From Diplolepis rosae (lineage: Eukaryota; Arthropoda; Insecta; Hymenoptera; Diplolepididae), in the NCBI GenBank assembly GCA_030998225.1, contig JAPYXD010000744.1:496001-560000 (forward strand): a DNA stretch of 64,000 nt, given 5' to 3'. Shown here piece after piece: positions 52,001 through 64,000 of the stretch. Position numbers and translations under genes: made by a program. The notes beneath the pieces were generated by a model. That model did not search any database, was not told where the DNA came from, and saw nothing but the letters and a program-made list of their open reading frames with translations. The first letter of the stretch is position 1. Every line of letters starts with the position of its first letter.

Positions 52001-55000
52001 ATTTCGAACGCCTAGCACAACATAAGTATAGTTATCAATTATTTGGTCAAAAAATTAAAATTCACGCCTAGCGATACCAAACGCCTAGCGTTGCACAAAT
52101 AAAATGTCAGTCGAATCTGAATATAAATTCAAAATACGCCCCTAGCGATTTCAAGCGCCTAGCAAAACATAAATATAATTATCAATTGGTCGAATGATTT
52201 ATTCAAATTCGCGCCTAGCGATACTAAGCGCCTAGTGTTGCACAAATGAAATGTTAATCAAATGTGAATATAAATTCAAAATACGCGCCTAGCGATTTTA
52301 AACGTCTAGCACAACATAAGTATAGTTATCAATTATTTGAACGACAAATTCAAATTTACGCCTAGCGATACTAAGCGCCTAGCGTTGCACAAATGAAATG
52401 TTAATCGAATGTGAATATAAATTCATAATACGCACCTAGCGATTTCGAACGCCTAGCACAACATAAGTATAGTTATCAATTATTTGGCCGAAAAATTCAA
52501 ATTCACGCCTAGCTATACGAAAAGCCTACCGTTGCACATATCAAATGTTAGTCGAATCTGAATATAAATTCAAAATACGCGCCTAGCGATTTCAAGCGCC
52601 TAGCACAACATAAATATAATTATCAATTGGACGAATGATGTATTTAAATTCGCGCCTAGCGATACTAAGCGCCTAGTTTTGCACAAATGAAATGTTAATC
52701 GATTGTGAATATAAATTCAATATACGCGCCTAGCGATTTCAAACGCCTAGCACAACATAAATATAATTATCAATTGGTCGAATGATGTATTCAAATTCGC
52801 GCCTAGCGATACTAAGCGCCTAGTGTTGCACAAATGAAATGTTAATCGAATGTGAATATAAATTCAAAATACGCGCCTAGCGATTTTAAACGTCTAGCAC
52901 AACATAAGTATAGTTATCAATTATTTGAACGACAAATTCAAATTCATGCCTAGCGATACGAAACGCCTAGCGTTGCACAAATCAAATGTTAGTCGAATCT
53001 GAATATAAATTCAAAATACGCGCCTAGCGATTTCAAGCGCCTAGCACAACATAAATATAATTATCAATTGGTCGAATGATGTATTCAAATTCGCGCCTAG
53101 CGATACTAAGCGCCTAGTTTTGCACAAATGAAATGTTAATCGAACGTGAATATAAATTCAAAATACGCGCTTAGCGATTTCAAGCGCCTAGCACAACATA
53201 AATATAATTATCAATTGGTCGAATGATGTATTTAAATTCGCGCCTAGCGATACTAAGCGCCTAGTTTTGCACAAATGAAATGTTAATCGACTGTGAATAT
53301 AAATTCAAAATACGCGCCTAGCGATTTCAAACTCATAGCACAACATATGTATAATTACCAATTATTTAGACGAGAAATTCAAATTCACGCCTAGCGATAT
53401 TAAACGCCTAGCGTTGCAGAAATGAAATTTTATTCGATTGTGAATATAAATTCAATATACGCGCCTAGCGAATGCAAACGCCTAGCTGAACATAAGTATA
53501 GTTATCAATTATTTGGTCGAGAAATTCAAATTCACGCCTAGCGATATTAAACGCCTAGCGTTGCACAAGTAAAATGTTAATCGATTATGAATATAAATTC
53601 AATATACGCGCCTAGCGATTTCAAACACCTAGCACAACATAAGTATAGTTATCAATTATTTGAACGACAAATTCAAATTCATGCCTAGCTATACTAAACG
53701 CCTAGCGTTGCACAAATCAAATGTTAGTCGAATCTGAATATAAATTCAAAATACGCGCCTAGCGATTTCAAACGCCTAGCACAACATAAGTATAATTACC
53801 AATTATTTGAAGAAATTCAAATTCACGCCTAGCGATACTAAACGCCCATCGTTGCACAAATGAAATCTTAATCGATTGTGAATATAAATTGAAAATACGC
53901 GCCTAGCGATTTCGAATGCCTAGCACAACATGAGTATAATTTCCTATTATTTGAACGAAAACTTAATGGTCACGCCTAGCGTTACTAAACGCCCAGCGTT
54001 GCACAAATGAAATGTTAATTGATTGTGAATATAAATTCAAAATACGCGCCTAGCGTTTTCGAACGCCTAGCAAAACATAAGTATAGTTATCAATTATTTG
54101 AACGACAAATTCAAATTCACGCCTAGAATTACTAAACGCCTAGCGTTGCAATAATCAAATGTTAATTGAATGTGAACATAAATTCGAAATACGCGCCTAG
54201 CGATTTCAAACGCCTAGCACAACATAAGTAGAATTATCATTTGGTCGAATGATGTATTCAAATTCGCGTCTAGCGATACTAAGCGCCTAGTGTTGCACAA
54301 ATGAAATGTTAATCGAATGTGAATATAAATTCAAAATACGCGCCTAGCGATTTTAAACGTCTAGCACAACATAAGTATAGTTATCAATTATTTGAACGAC
54401 AAATTCAAATTCATGCCTAGCGATACGAAACGCCTAGCGTTGCACAAATCAAATGTTAGTCGATTCTGAATATAAATTCAAAATACGCACCTAGCTATTT
54501 CAAACGCCTAGCACAACATAAGTATAATTACCAATTATTTGAACGACAAATTCAAATTCACGCCTAGCGATTCTAAACGCCCAGCGTTGCACAAATGAAA
54601 TGTTAATCGACTGTGAATATAAATTCAAAATACGCGCCTAGCGATTTCGAACGCCTAGCACAACATAAGTATAATTACCAATTATTTGAACGACAAATTC
54701 AAATTCACGCCTAGCGATACTAAACGCCCATCGTTGCACAAATAAAATGTCAGTCGAATCTGAATATAAATTCAAAATACGCGCCTAGCGATTTCAAGCG
54801 CCTAGCACAACATAAATATAATTATCAATTGGTCGAATGATGTATTCAAATTCGCGCCTAGCGATACTAAGCGCCTAGTGTTGCACAAATGAAATGCTAA
54901 TCGAATGTGAATATAAATTAAAAATACGCGCCTAGCCATTTTAAACGTCTAGCACAACATAAGTATAGTCATCAATTATTTGAACGACTAATTCAAATTC

Positions 55001-56000
55001 ATGCCTAGCGATAGGAAACGCCTAGCGTTGCACAAATCATATGTTAGTCGAATCTGAATATAAATTCAAAATACGCGCCTAGCGATTTAAAACGAATCGA
55101 ACAACAAAAGTATAAAAAACAATGAACTGAGAGACAAATTCAAATTCATGCCTAGCGATACGAAACGCCCAGCGTTGCACAAATGAAATGTTAATCGATT
55201 GTGAATATAAATTCAAAATACGCGCCTAGCGATTTCGAACGCCTAGCACAACATAAATATAATTACCAATCACTTGAACGACAAATTCAAATTCACGCCT
55301 AGCGATACTAAACGCCCATCGTTGCACAAATAAAATGTCAGTCGAATCTGAATATAAATTCAAAATACGCGCCTAGCGATTTCAAGCGCCTAGCACAACA
55401 TAAATATAATTATGAATTGGTCGAATGATGTATTCAAATTCGCGCCTAGCGATACTAAGCGCCTAGTGTTGCACAAATGAAATGTTAATCGAATGTGAAT
55501 ATAAATTCAAAATACGCGCCTAGCGATTTTAAACGTCTAGCACAACATAATTATATTTATGAATTTGTAGAACGATGAATTCAAATTCTTGCCTAGCGAT
55601 AGTAACCGCCTAGAGTTGCACAAATGTTATGTTAGTCGAATCTGAATATAAATTCAAAATACGCGCCTAGCGATTTCAAACGCCTAGCACAACAAAAGTA
55701 TAATTACCAATCACTTGAACGACAAATTCAAATTCACGCCTAGCGATACTAAACGCCCAGCGTTGCACAAATGAAATGTGAATCGAGTGTGGTTATAAAT
55801 TCAATATAAGCGCCTAGCAATTGCGAACGCCTAGCACAACATTAGTATAGTTATCAATTATTTGGTCGAAAAATTCAAATTCACGCCTAGCGATACTAAA
55901 CGCCTAGCATTGCATACATAAAATGTCAGTCGAATCTGAATATAAATTCAAAATACGCGCCTAGCGATTTGAAGCGCCTAGCACAACATAAATATAATTA
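49100..56000. repeat. Less ordered satellite stretch with short echoes
   Basis: Only short-range periodicities are visible: 441 bp (3 monomers) at 49690/50131, 882 bp (6) for GTTAATCAAATGTG at 51371/52253, and exactly 1470 bp (10) for AAAGCCTACCG at 51051/52521. The GGTCGAATGATG type is common between 51 and 53.3 kb. The part at 53.3-54.3 kb resembles the block near 19.8-20.9 kb. I see no gene or other element. Confidence 0.7.
55081..55135. repeat. Most diverged A half in the window, second box lost
   Basis: The second box and following tail read ACGAATCGAACAACAAAAG, then TATAAAAAACAATGAACTGA and GAGACAAATTC. The usual form is ACGCCTAGCACAACATAAG, TATAATTACCAATTATTTG and AACGACAAATTC. About a quarter of the positions differ, far above the local average, and nearly all changes are to A or remove C or G. 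Confidence 0.65.
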
Positions 56001-59000
56001 TCAATTGGTCGAATGATGTATTTAAATTCGCGCCTAGCGATACTAAGCGCCTAGTTTTACACAAATGAAATGTTAATCGAATGTGAATATAAATTCAAAA
56101 TACGCGCCTAGCGATTTCAAGCGCCTAGCACAACATAAATATAATTATCAATTGGTCGAATGATGTATTCAATTTCGCGCCTAGCTATACTAAACGCCTA
56201 GCGTTGCACAAATCAAATGTTAATTGAATGTGAATATAAATTCAAAATACGCGCCTAGCGATTTCAAACGCCTAGCACAACATAAGTATAGTTATCAATT
56301 ATTTGAACGACAAATTCAAATTCACGCCTAGCGATACTAAACGCCTAGCGTTGCACAAATCAAATGTAAGTCGAATCTGAATATAAATTCAAAATACGCG
56401 CCTAGCGATTTCAAACGCCTAGCACAACATATGTATAATTACCAATTAATTCAAGAAATTCAAATTCACGCCTAGCGATATTAAACGCCTAACGTTGCAG
56501 AAATGAAATTTTATTCGATTGTGAATATAAATTCAATATACGCGCATAGCGAATGCAAACGCCTAGCTGAACATAAGTATAGTTATCAATTATTTGGTCG
56601 AGAAATTCAAATTCACGCCTAGCGATATTAAACGCCTAGCGTTGCACAAATAAAATGTTAATCGATTATGAATATAAATTCAATATACGCGCCTAGCGAT
56701 TTCCAACACCTAGCACAACATAAGTATAATTACCAATTATTTGAACGACAAATTCAACTTCACGCCTAGCGATACTAAACGCCCATCGTTGCACAAATGA
56801 AATCTTAATCGATTGTGAATATAAATTCAAAATACGCACCTAGCGATTTCAAACGCCTAGCACAACATAAGTATAGTTATCAATTATTTGAACGACAAAT
56901 TCAAATTCACGCCTAGCGATACTAAACGCCCAGAGTTGCGCAAATAAAATGTTAATCGATTGTGAATATAAATTTAAAATACGCACCTAGCGATTTCGAA
57001 CGCCTAGCACAACATAAGTATAGTTATCAATTATTTGAACGACAAATTCAAATTCATGCCTAGCTATACGAAACGCCTACCGTTGCACAAATCAAATGTT
57101 AGTCGAATCTGAATATAAATTCAAAATACGCGCCTAGCGATTTCAAACGCCTAGCACAACATAAGTATAATTACCAATTATTTGAACGACAAATTCAAAT
57201 TCACGCCTAGCGATACTAAACGCCCAGCGTTGCACAAATGAAATGTTAATCGATTGTGAATATAAATTTAAAATAAGCGCCTAGCGATTTCGAACGCCTA
57301 GCACAACATAAGTATAGTTATCAATTATTTGGTCGAAAAATTCAAATTCAAGCCTAGCGATACTAAACGCCTAGCGTTGCACAAATAAAATGTCAGTCGA
57401 ATCTGAATATAAATTCAAAATACGCGCCTAGCGATTTCAAGCACCTATCACAACATAAATATAATTATCAATTGGTCGAATGATGTATTCAAATTCGCGC
57501 CTAGCGATACTAAGCGCCTAGTGTTGCACAAATGAAATGTTAATCGAATGTGAATATAAATTCAAAATACGCGCCTAGCGATTTTGAACGTCTAGCACAA
57601 CATAAGTATAGTTATCAATTATTTGAACGACAAATTCAAATTCATGCCTAGCGATACGAAACGCCTAGCGTTGCACAAATCAAATGTTAGTCGAATCTGA
57701 ATATAAATTCAAAATACGCGCCTAGCGATTTCAAACGCCTAGCACAACATAAGTATAATTACCAATTATTTGAACGACAAATTCAAATTCACGCCTAGCG
57801 ATACTAAACGCTCAGCGTTGCACAAATGAAATGTTAATCGATTGTGAATATAAATTCAAAATACGCGCCTAGCGATTTCAAACGCCTAGCACAACATAAA
57901 TATAATTATCAATTGGTCGAATGATGTATTCAATTTCGCGCCTAGCGATACTAAGCGCCTAGTGTTGCACAAATGAAACTTTATTCGATTGTGAATATAA
58001 ATTCAATATAGGCGCCTAGCGAATGCAAACGCCTAGCAGAACATAAGTATAGTTATCAATTATTTGGTCGAAAAATTCAAATTCACGCCTAGCGATACTA
58101 AACGCCTAGCGTTGCACAAATAAAATGTCAGTCGAATCTGAATATAAATTCAAAATACGCGCCTAGCGATTTCAAACGCCTAGCACAACATAAATATAAT
58201 TATCAATTGGTCGAATGATGTATTCAAATTCGCGCCTAGCGATACTAAGCGCCTAGCGTTGCACAAATCAAATGTTAATTGAATGTGAATATAAATTCAA
58301 TATACGCGCCTAGCGATTTCAAACACCTAGCACAACATAAGTATAGTTATCAATTATTTGAACGACAAATTCAAATTCATGCCTAGCGATATTAAACGCC
58401 TAGCGTTGCACAAATCAAATGTTAGTCGAATGTGAATATAAATTCAAAATACGCGCCTAGCGATTTCAAACGCCTAGCACAACATAAGTATAATTACCAA
58501 TTATTTGAACGACAAATTCAAATTCACGCGTAGCAATATTAAACGCCTAGTGTTGCACAATTTAAATGTAAATCGAATGTTAATATAAATTCAATATACG
58601 CGCCTAGCGATTTCAAACGCCTAGCTGAACATAAGTATAGTTATCAATTATTTGAACGACAAATTCAAATTCACGCCTAGCGATTTTAATCGCCTAGCGT
58701 TGCATAAATGAAATTTTATTCGATTGTGAATATAAATTCAATATAGGCGCCAAGCGAATGCAAACGCCTAGCAGAACATAAGTATAGTTATCAATTATTT
58801 GGTCGAAAAATTCAAATTCACGCCTAGCGATACTAAACGCCTAGCGTTGCACAAATAAAATGTCAGTCGAATCTGAATATAAATTCAAAATACGCGCCTA
58901 GCGATTTCAAACGCCTAGCACAACATATATATAATTATCAATTGGTCGAATGATGTATTCAAATTCGCGCCTAGCGATACTAAGCGCCTAGTGTTGCACA

Positions 59001-62000
59001 AATGAAATGTTACTTGAATGTGAATATAAATTCAAAATACGCACCTAGCGATTTCAAACGCCTAGCACAACATAAGTATAATTATCAATTGGTCGAACGA
59101 CAAATTCAAATTCACGCCTAGCAATATTAAACGCCTAGTGTTGCAGAAATGAAATTTTATTCGATTGTGAATATAAATTCAATATAAGCGCCTAGCGAAT
59201 GCAAACGCCTAGCTGAACATAAGTATAGTTATCAATTATTTGGTCGAGAAATTCAAATTCACGCCTAGCGATAGGAAACGCCTAGCGTTGCACAAATAAA
59301 ATGTTAATCGATTGTGAATATAAATTCAATATACGCGCCTAGCGAATGCAAACGCCTAGCTGAACATAAGTATAGTTATCAATTATTTGGTCGAGAAATT
59401 CAAATTCACGCATAGCCATATGAAACGCCTAGCGTTGCACAAATCAAATGTTAATTGAATGTGAATATAAATTCAAAATACGCGCCTAGCGATTTCAAAC
59501 GCTTAGCACAACATAAATATAATTATCAATTGGTCGAATGATGTATTCAAATTCGCGCCTAGCGATACTAAGCGCCTAGTGTTGCACAAATAAAATGTTA
59601 ATCGAATGTGAATATAAATTCAAAATACGCGCCTAGCGATTTTAAACGTCTAGCACAACATAAATATAATTATCAATTGGTCGAACGACAAATTCAAATT
59701 CACGCCTAGCAATATTAAACGCCTAGCGTTGCAGAAATGAAATTTTATTCGATTGTGAATATAAATTCAATATAAGCGCCTAGCGAATGCAAACGCCTAG
59801 CTGAACATAAGTATAGTTATCAATTATTTGGTCGAGAAATTCAAATTCACGCCTAGCGATATTAAACGCCTAGCGTTGCACAAATCAAATGTTAATTGAA
59901 TGTGAATATAAATTCAAAATACGCGCCTAGCGATTTCAAACGCCTACCACAACAAGAGTATAGTTATCAATTATTTGGACCAGAAATTCAAATTCACCCC
60001 TATCGATATTAAACGCCTAGTGTTGCACGAATATAATTTTAATCGATTATGAATATAAATTCAATATACGCGCCTAGCGATTTCAAACACCTAGCAGAAC
60101 ATAAGTATAGTTATCAATTATTTGGTCAAAAAATTCAAATTCACGCCTAGCGATACTAAACGCCTAGCGTTGCACAAATAAAATGTCAGTCGAATCTGAA
60201 TATAAATTCAAAATACGCGCCTAGCGATTTCAAACGCCTAGCACAACATATATATAATTATCAATTGGTCGAATGATGTATTCAATTTCGCGCCTAGCTA
60301 TACTAAACGCCTAGCGTTGCACAAATCAAATGTTAATTGAATGTGAATATAAATTCAAAATACGCGCCTAGCGATTTTAAACGTCTAGCACAACATAAGT
60401 ATAGTTATCAATTATTTGAACGACAAATTCAAATTCATGCCTAGCGATACGAAACGCCTAGCGTTGCACAAATCAAATGTTAGTCGAATCTGAATATAAA
60501 TTCAAAATACGCGCCTAGCGAATGCAAACGCCTAGCAGAACATGAGTATACTTACCAATTATTTAGACGAGAAATTCAAATTCACGCCTAGCGATATTAA
60601 ACGCCTAACGTTGCAGAAATGAAATTTTATTCGATTGTGAATATAAATTCAATATACGCGCATAGCGAATGCAAACGCCTAGCTGAACATAAGTATAGTT
60701 ATCAATTATTTGGTCGAGAAATTCAAATTCACGCATAGCCATATGAAACGCCTAGCGTTGCACAAATCAAATGTTAATTGAATGTGAATATAAATTCAAT
60801 ATACGCGCCTAGCGATTTCAAACGCCTAGCACAACAAGAGTATAGTTATCAATTATTTGGACCTGAAATTCAAATTCACCGCTAGCGATATTAAACGCCT
60901 AGCGTTGCACGAATAAAATTTTATTCGATTGTGAATATAAATTCAATATAGGCGCCTAGAGAATGCAAACGCCTAGCAGAACATAAGTATAGTTATCAAT
61001 TATTTGGTCGAAAAATTCAAATTCACGCCTAGCGATACTAAACGCCTAGCGTTGCACAAATAAAATGTCAGTCGAATCTGAATATAAATTCAAAATACGC
61101 GCCTAGCGATTTCAAACGCCTAGCACAACATATATATAATTATCAATTGGTCGAATGATGTATTCAATTTCGCGCCTAGCTATACTAAACGCCTAGCGTT
61201 GCACAAATCAAATGTTAATTGAATGTGAATATAAATTCAAAATACGCGCCCAGCGATTTCAAACGTCTAGCACAACATAAGTATAGTTATCAATTATTTG
61301 AACGACAAATTCAAATTCATGCCTAGCGATTCTAAACGCCTAGCGTTGCACAAATCAAATGTTAGTCGAATCTGAATATAAATTCAAAATACGCGCCTAG
61401 CGATTTCAAACTCATAGCACAACATAAGTATAATTACCAATTATTTAGACGAGAAATTCAAATTCACGCCTAGCGATATTAAACGCCTAACGTTGCAGAA
61501 ATGAAATTTTATTCGATTGTGAATATAAATTCAATATACGCGCATAGCGAATGCAAACGCCTAGCTGAACATAAGTATAGTTATCAATTATTTGGTCGAG
61601 AAATTCAAATTCACGCCTAGCGATATTAAACGCCTAGCGTTGCACAAATAAAATGTTAATCGATTATGAATATAAATTCAATATACGCGCCTAGCGATTT
61701 CAAACGCCTAGCACAACATAAGTATAGTTATCAATTATTTGAACGACAAATTCAATTTCACGCCTAGCTATACTAAACGCCTAGTGTTGCACAAATCAAA
61801 TGTTAATTGAATGTGAATATAAATTCAAAATACGCGCCTAGCGATTTCAAACGCCTAGCACAACAAGAGTATAGTTATCAATTATTTGGACCAGAAATTC
61901 AAATTCACCCCTATCGATATTAAACGCCTAGTGTTGCACGAATATAATTTTAATCGATTATGAATATAAATTCAATATACGCGCCTAGCGATTTCAAACA

Positions 62001-64000
62001 CCTAGCAGAACATAAGTATAGTTATCAATTATTTGGTAAAAAAATTCAAATTCACGCCTAGCGATACTAAACGCCTAGCGTTGCACAAATAAAATGTCAG
62101 TCGAATCTGAATATAAATTCAAAATACGCGCCTAGCGATTTCAAACGCCTAGCACAACATATATATAATTATCAATTGGTCGAATGATGTATTCAAATTC
62201 GCGCCTAGCGATACTAAGCGCCTAGCGTTGCACAAATGATATGTTAATCGAATGTGAATATAAATTCAAAATACGCGCATAGCGATTTCAAACGTCTAGC
62301 ACAACATAAGTATAGTTATCAATTATTTGAACGACAAATTCAAATTCATGCCTAGCGATTCTAAACGCCTAGCGTTGCACAAATCAAATGTTAGTCGAAT
62401 CTGAATATAAATTCAAAATACGCGCCTAGCGATTTCAAACTCATAGCACAACATAAATATAATTACCAATTATTTAGACGAGAAATTCAAATTCACGCCT
62501 AGCGATATTAAACGCCTAGCGTTGCAGAAATGAAATTTTATTCGATTGTGAATATAAATTCAATATACGCGCCTAGCGAATGCAAACGCCTAGCTGAACA
62601 TAAGTATAGTTATCAATTATTTGGTCGAGAAATTCAAATTCACGCATAGCCATATTAAACGCCTAGCGTTGCACAAATAAAATGTTAATCGATTATGAAT
62701 ATAAATTCAATATACGCGCCTAGCGATTTCAAACACCTAGCACAACATAAGTATAGTTATCAATTATTTGAACGACAAATTCAAATTCGCGCCTAGCTAT
62801 ACTAAACGCCTAGCGTTGCACAAATCAAATGTTAATTGAATGTGAATATAAATTCAAAATACGCGCCTAGCGATTTCAAACGCCTAGCACAACAAGAGTA
62901 TAGTTATCAATTACTTGGACCTGATATTCAAATTCACACCTAGCGATATTAAACGCCTAGCGTTGCACGAATAAAATTTTAATCGATTGTGAATATAAAT
63001 TCAAATTCACGCCTAGCGATTTTAATCGCCTAGCGCTGCACAAATGAAATTTTATTCGATTGTGAATATAAATTCAATATAGGCGCCTAGCGAATGCAAA
63101 CGCCTAGCAGAACATAAGTATAGTTATCAATTATTTGGTCGAAAAATTCAAATTCACGCCTAGCGATACTAAACGCCTAGCGTTGCACAAATAAAATGTC
63201 AGTCGAATCTGAATATAAATTCAAAATACGCGCCTAGCGATTTCAAACGCCTAGCACAACATAAATATAATTATCAATTGGTCGAATGATGTATTCAAAT
63301 TCGCGCCTAGCGATACTAAGCGCCTAGTGTTGCACAAATGAAATGTTACTTGAATGTGAATATAAATTCAAAATACGCACCTAGCGATTTCAAACGTCTA
63401 GCACAACATAAATATAATTATCAATTGGTCGAACGACAAATTCAAATTCAAGCCTAGCAATATTAAACGCCTAGTGTTGCACAATTTAAATGTAAATCGA
63501 ATGTTAATATAAATTCAATATACGCGCCTAGCGATTTCAAACGCCTAGCACAACATAAGTATAGTTATCAATTATTTGAACGACAAATTCAAATTCACGC
63601 CTAGCGATTTTAATCGCCTAGCGTTGCACAAATGAAACTTTATTCGATTGTGAATATAAATTCAATACAGGCGCCTAGCGAATGCAAACGCCTAGCAGAA
63701 CATAAGTATAGTTATCAATTATTTGGTCGAAAAATTCAAATTCACGCCTAGCGATACTAAACGCCTAGCGTTGCACAAATAAAATGTCAGTCGAATCTGA
63801 ATATAAATTCAAAATACGCGCCTAGCGATTTCAAACGCCTAGCACAACATAAGTATAATTACCAATTATTTGAACGACAAATTCAACTTCACGCCTACCG
63901 ATACTAAACGCCCATCGTTGCACAAATCAAATGTTAGTCCAATCTGAATATAAATTCAAAATACGCGCCTAGCGATTTCAAACGCCTAGCACAACATAAG
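56000..64000. repeat. 6/7-monomer repeat forming a 1911-bp (13-monomer) composite
   Basis: A GGACC variant in the A half occurs at 59977, 60859, 61888 and 62917 (882, 1029 and 1029 bp). The first and third read GGACCAG; the second and fourth read GGACCTG. The GGTCGAATGATG halves at 60267, 61149 and 62178 repeat the 882/1029 pattern. CATAGCC at 60734/62645, GGACCAG at 59977/61888 and 60267/62178 all give exactly 1911 bp. TTTAAATG at 58561/63485 is 4924 bp, or 33.5 monomers. The left part, 56-59 kb, is less regular. Confidence 0.8.
63010..63083. repeat. Extra B half-unit (B-B junction)
   Basis: The B half with box CACCTAG at 62937 is followed 73 bp later by another B half (TTTTAATCGCCTAGCG). 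The crossover is again in the AAATTCAAA tract. This is outside the 1250-bp repeat region, so such junctions are found at both ends of the window. Confidence 0.78.

Larger units (their letters stand above)
1..64000. repeat. 147-bp satellite DNA array filling the window
   Basis: Equivalent points of successive monomers fall at 1, 148, 295, 442 and 589, exactly 147 bp apart, and the same phase can be followed to the last base. All copies read in the same direction; I found no inverted copy. The monomer is about 35% GC and carries four CGCCTAGC-type boxes. Neighbouring copies differ by a few percent up to roughly 20%, and variants recur in haplotype-like combinations. No unique DNA, gene, RNA gene or mobile element interrupts the array, and both window ends lie inside a monomer. 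Long homogeneous arrays of this kind are typical of eukaryotic heterochromatin. Whether this one is centromeric cannot be told from sequence alone, and I do not recognise the family. Confidence 0.98.

Noticed and set aside
1..64000. CRISPR array
   Set aside because: Regularly spaced short boxes could suggest repeats and spacers, but the intervening sequences are themselves repeats of the same family, intervals alternate 17/56/17/57 bp, and no cas genes or leader are present.
1..64000. Plasmid-type iterons or a replication origin
   Set aside because: The 17-bp box spacing resembles iterons, but the array exceeds 64 kb with no replication gene, and iteron clusters are far smaller.
1..64000. 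Transposon or retroelement remnants, tRNA or rRNA genes, telomeric repeats
   Set aside because: None seen on either strand: every segment I examined aligns to the monomer, and there are no TTAGG-type or TTTAGGG-type runs, long homopolymers or target-site duplications around foreign DNA.

Overview
The whole 64,000-base window is one uninterrupted tandem array of satellite DNA. I see no gene, RNA gene, transposon, telomeric repeat or unique sequence, and the array runs off both ends, so the locus is longer than the window. The monomer is 147 bp. It is about 35% GC by hand count of a consensus, every copy lies in the same orientation, and there are about 435 monomer-equivalents. An array of this size and type is expected in eukaryotic heterochromatin (centromeric, pericentromeric or subtelomeric). 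I do not recognise the satellite family and cannot name the organism. CpG is about twice its expected frequency in the monomer, which argues against a heavily CpG-methylated host such as a vertebrate or most plants, and is compatible with a low-methylation invertebrate. That is inference only.

Monomer structure: each 147-bp unit is an old head-to-tail dimer of two diverged half-units, A (73 bp) and B (74 bp). Each half opens with a pair of CGCCTAGC boxes 17 bp apart, followed by an AT-rich tail that ends in a shared AAATTCAAA tract. Boxes therefore sit at offsets 0, 17, 73 and 90. The first 25 bp are much better conserved between halves (22/25) than the tails (about half identical).

Large-scale layout, from shared variant markers measured by hand: (1) 1-7.9 kb, mixed monomers with 10-, 12- and 13-monomer echoes (1469, 1765 and 1912 bp). 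(2) 7.9-12.75 kb, a regular higher-order repeat of 1249-1250 bp, or 8.5 monomers. The half monomer comes from a B-B junction in each copy. (3) 11.7-19.0 kb, a direct tandem duplication of 3671 bp. (4) about 18-39 kb, three consecutive copies of a block of about 7.2 kb (49-50 monomers). (5) about 35-49 kb, further nested duplications with periods of about 5.3-5.4 kb, 4410 bp and 1394-1397 bp. (6) 49-56 kb, a less ordered stretch with 3-, 6- and 10-monomer echoes. (7) 56-64 kb, a 6/7-monomer repeat (882/1029 bp) forming a 13-monomer (1911 bp) composite.

No genes work together here. What the window records is the turnover of a satellite: unequal exchange at monomer, half-monomer and multi-kilobase scale, with half-unit gains and losses at tracts shared by A and B. 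The only longer open reading frames, two 88-codon frames on the minus strand, are copies of each other made by the 3671-bp duplication and by a 1-bp frameshift in the repeat. I do not regard them as genes.
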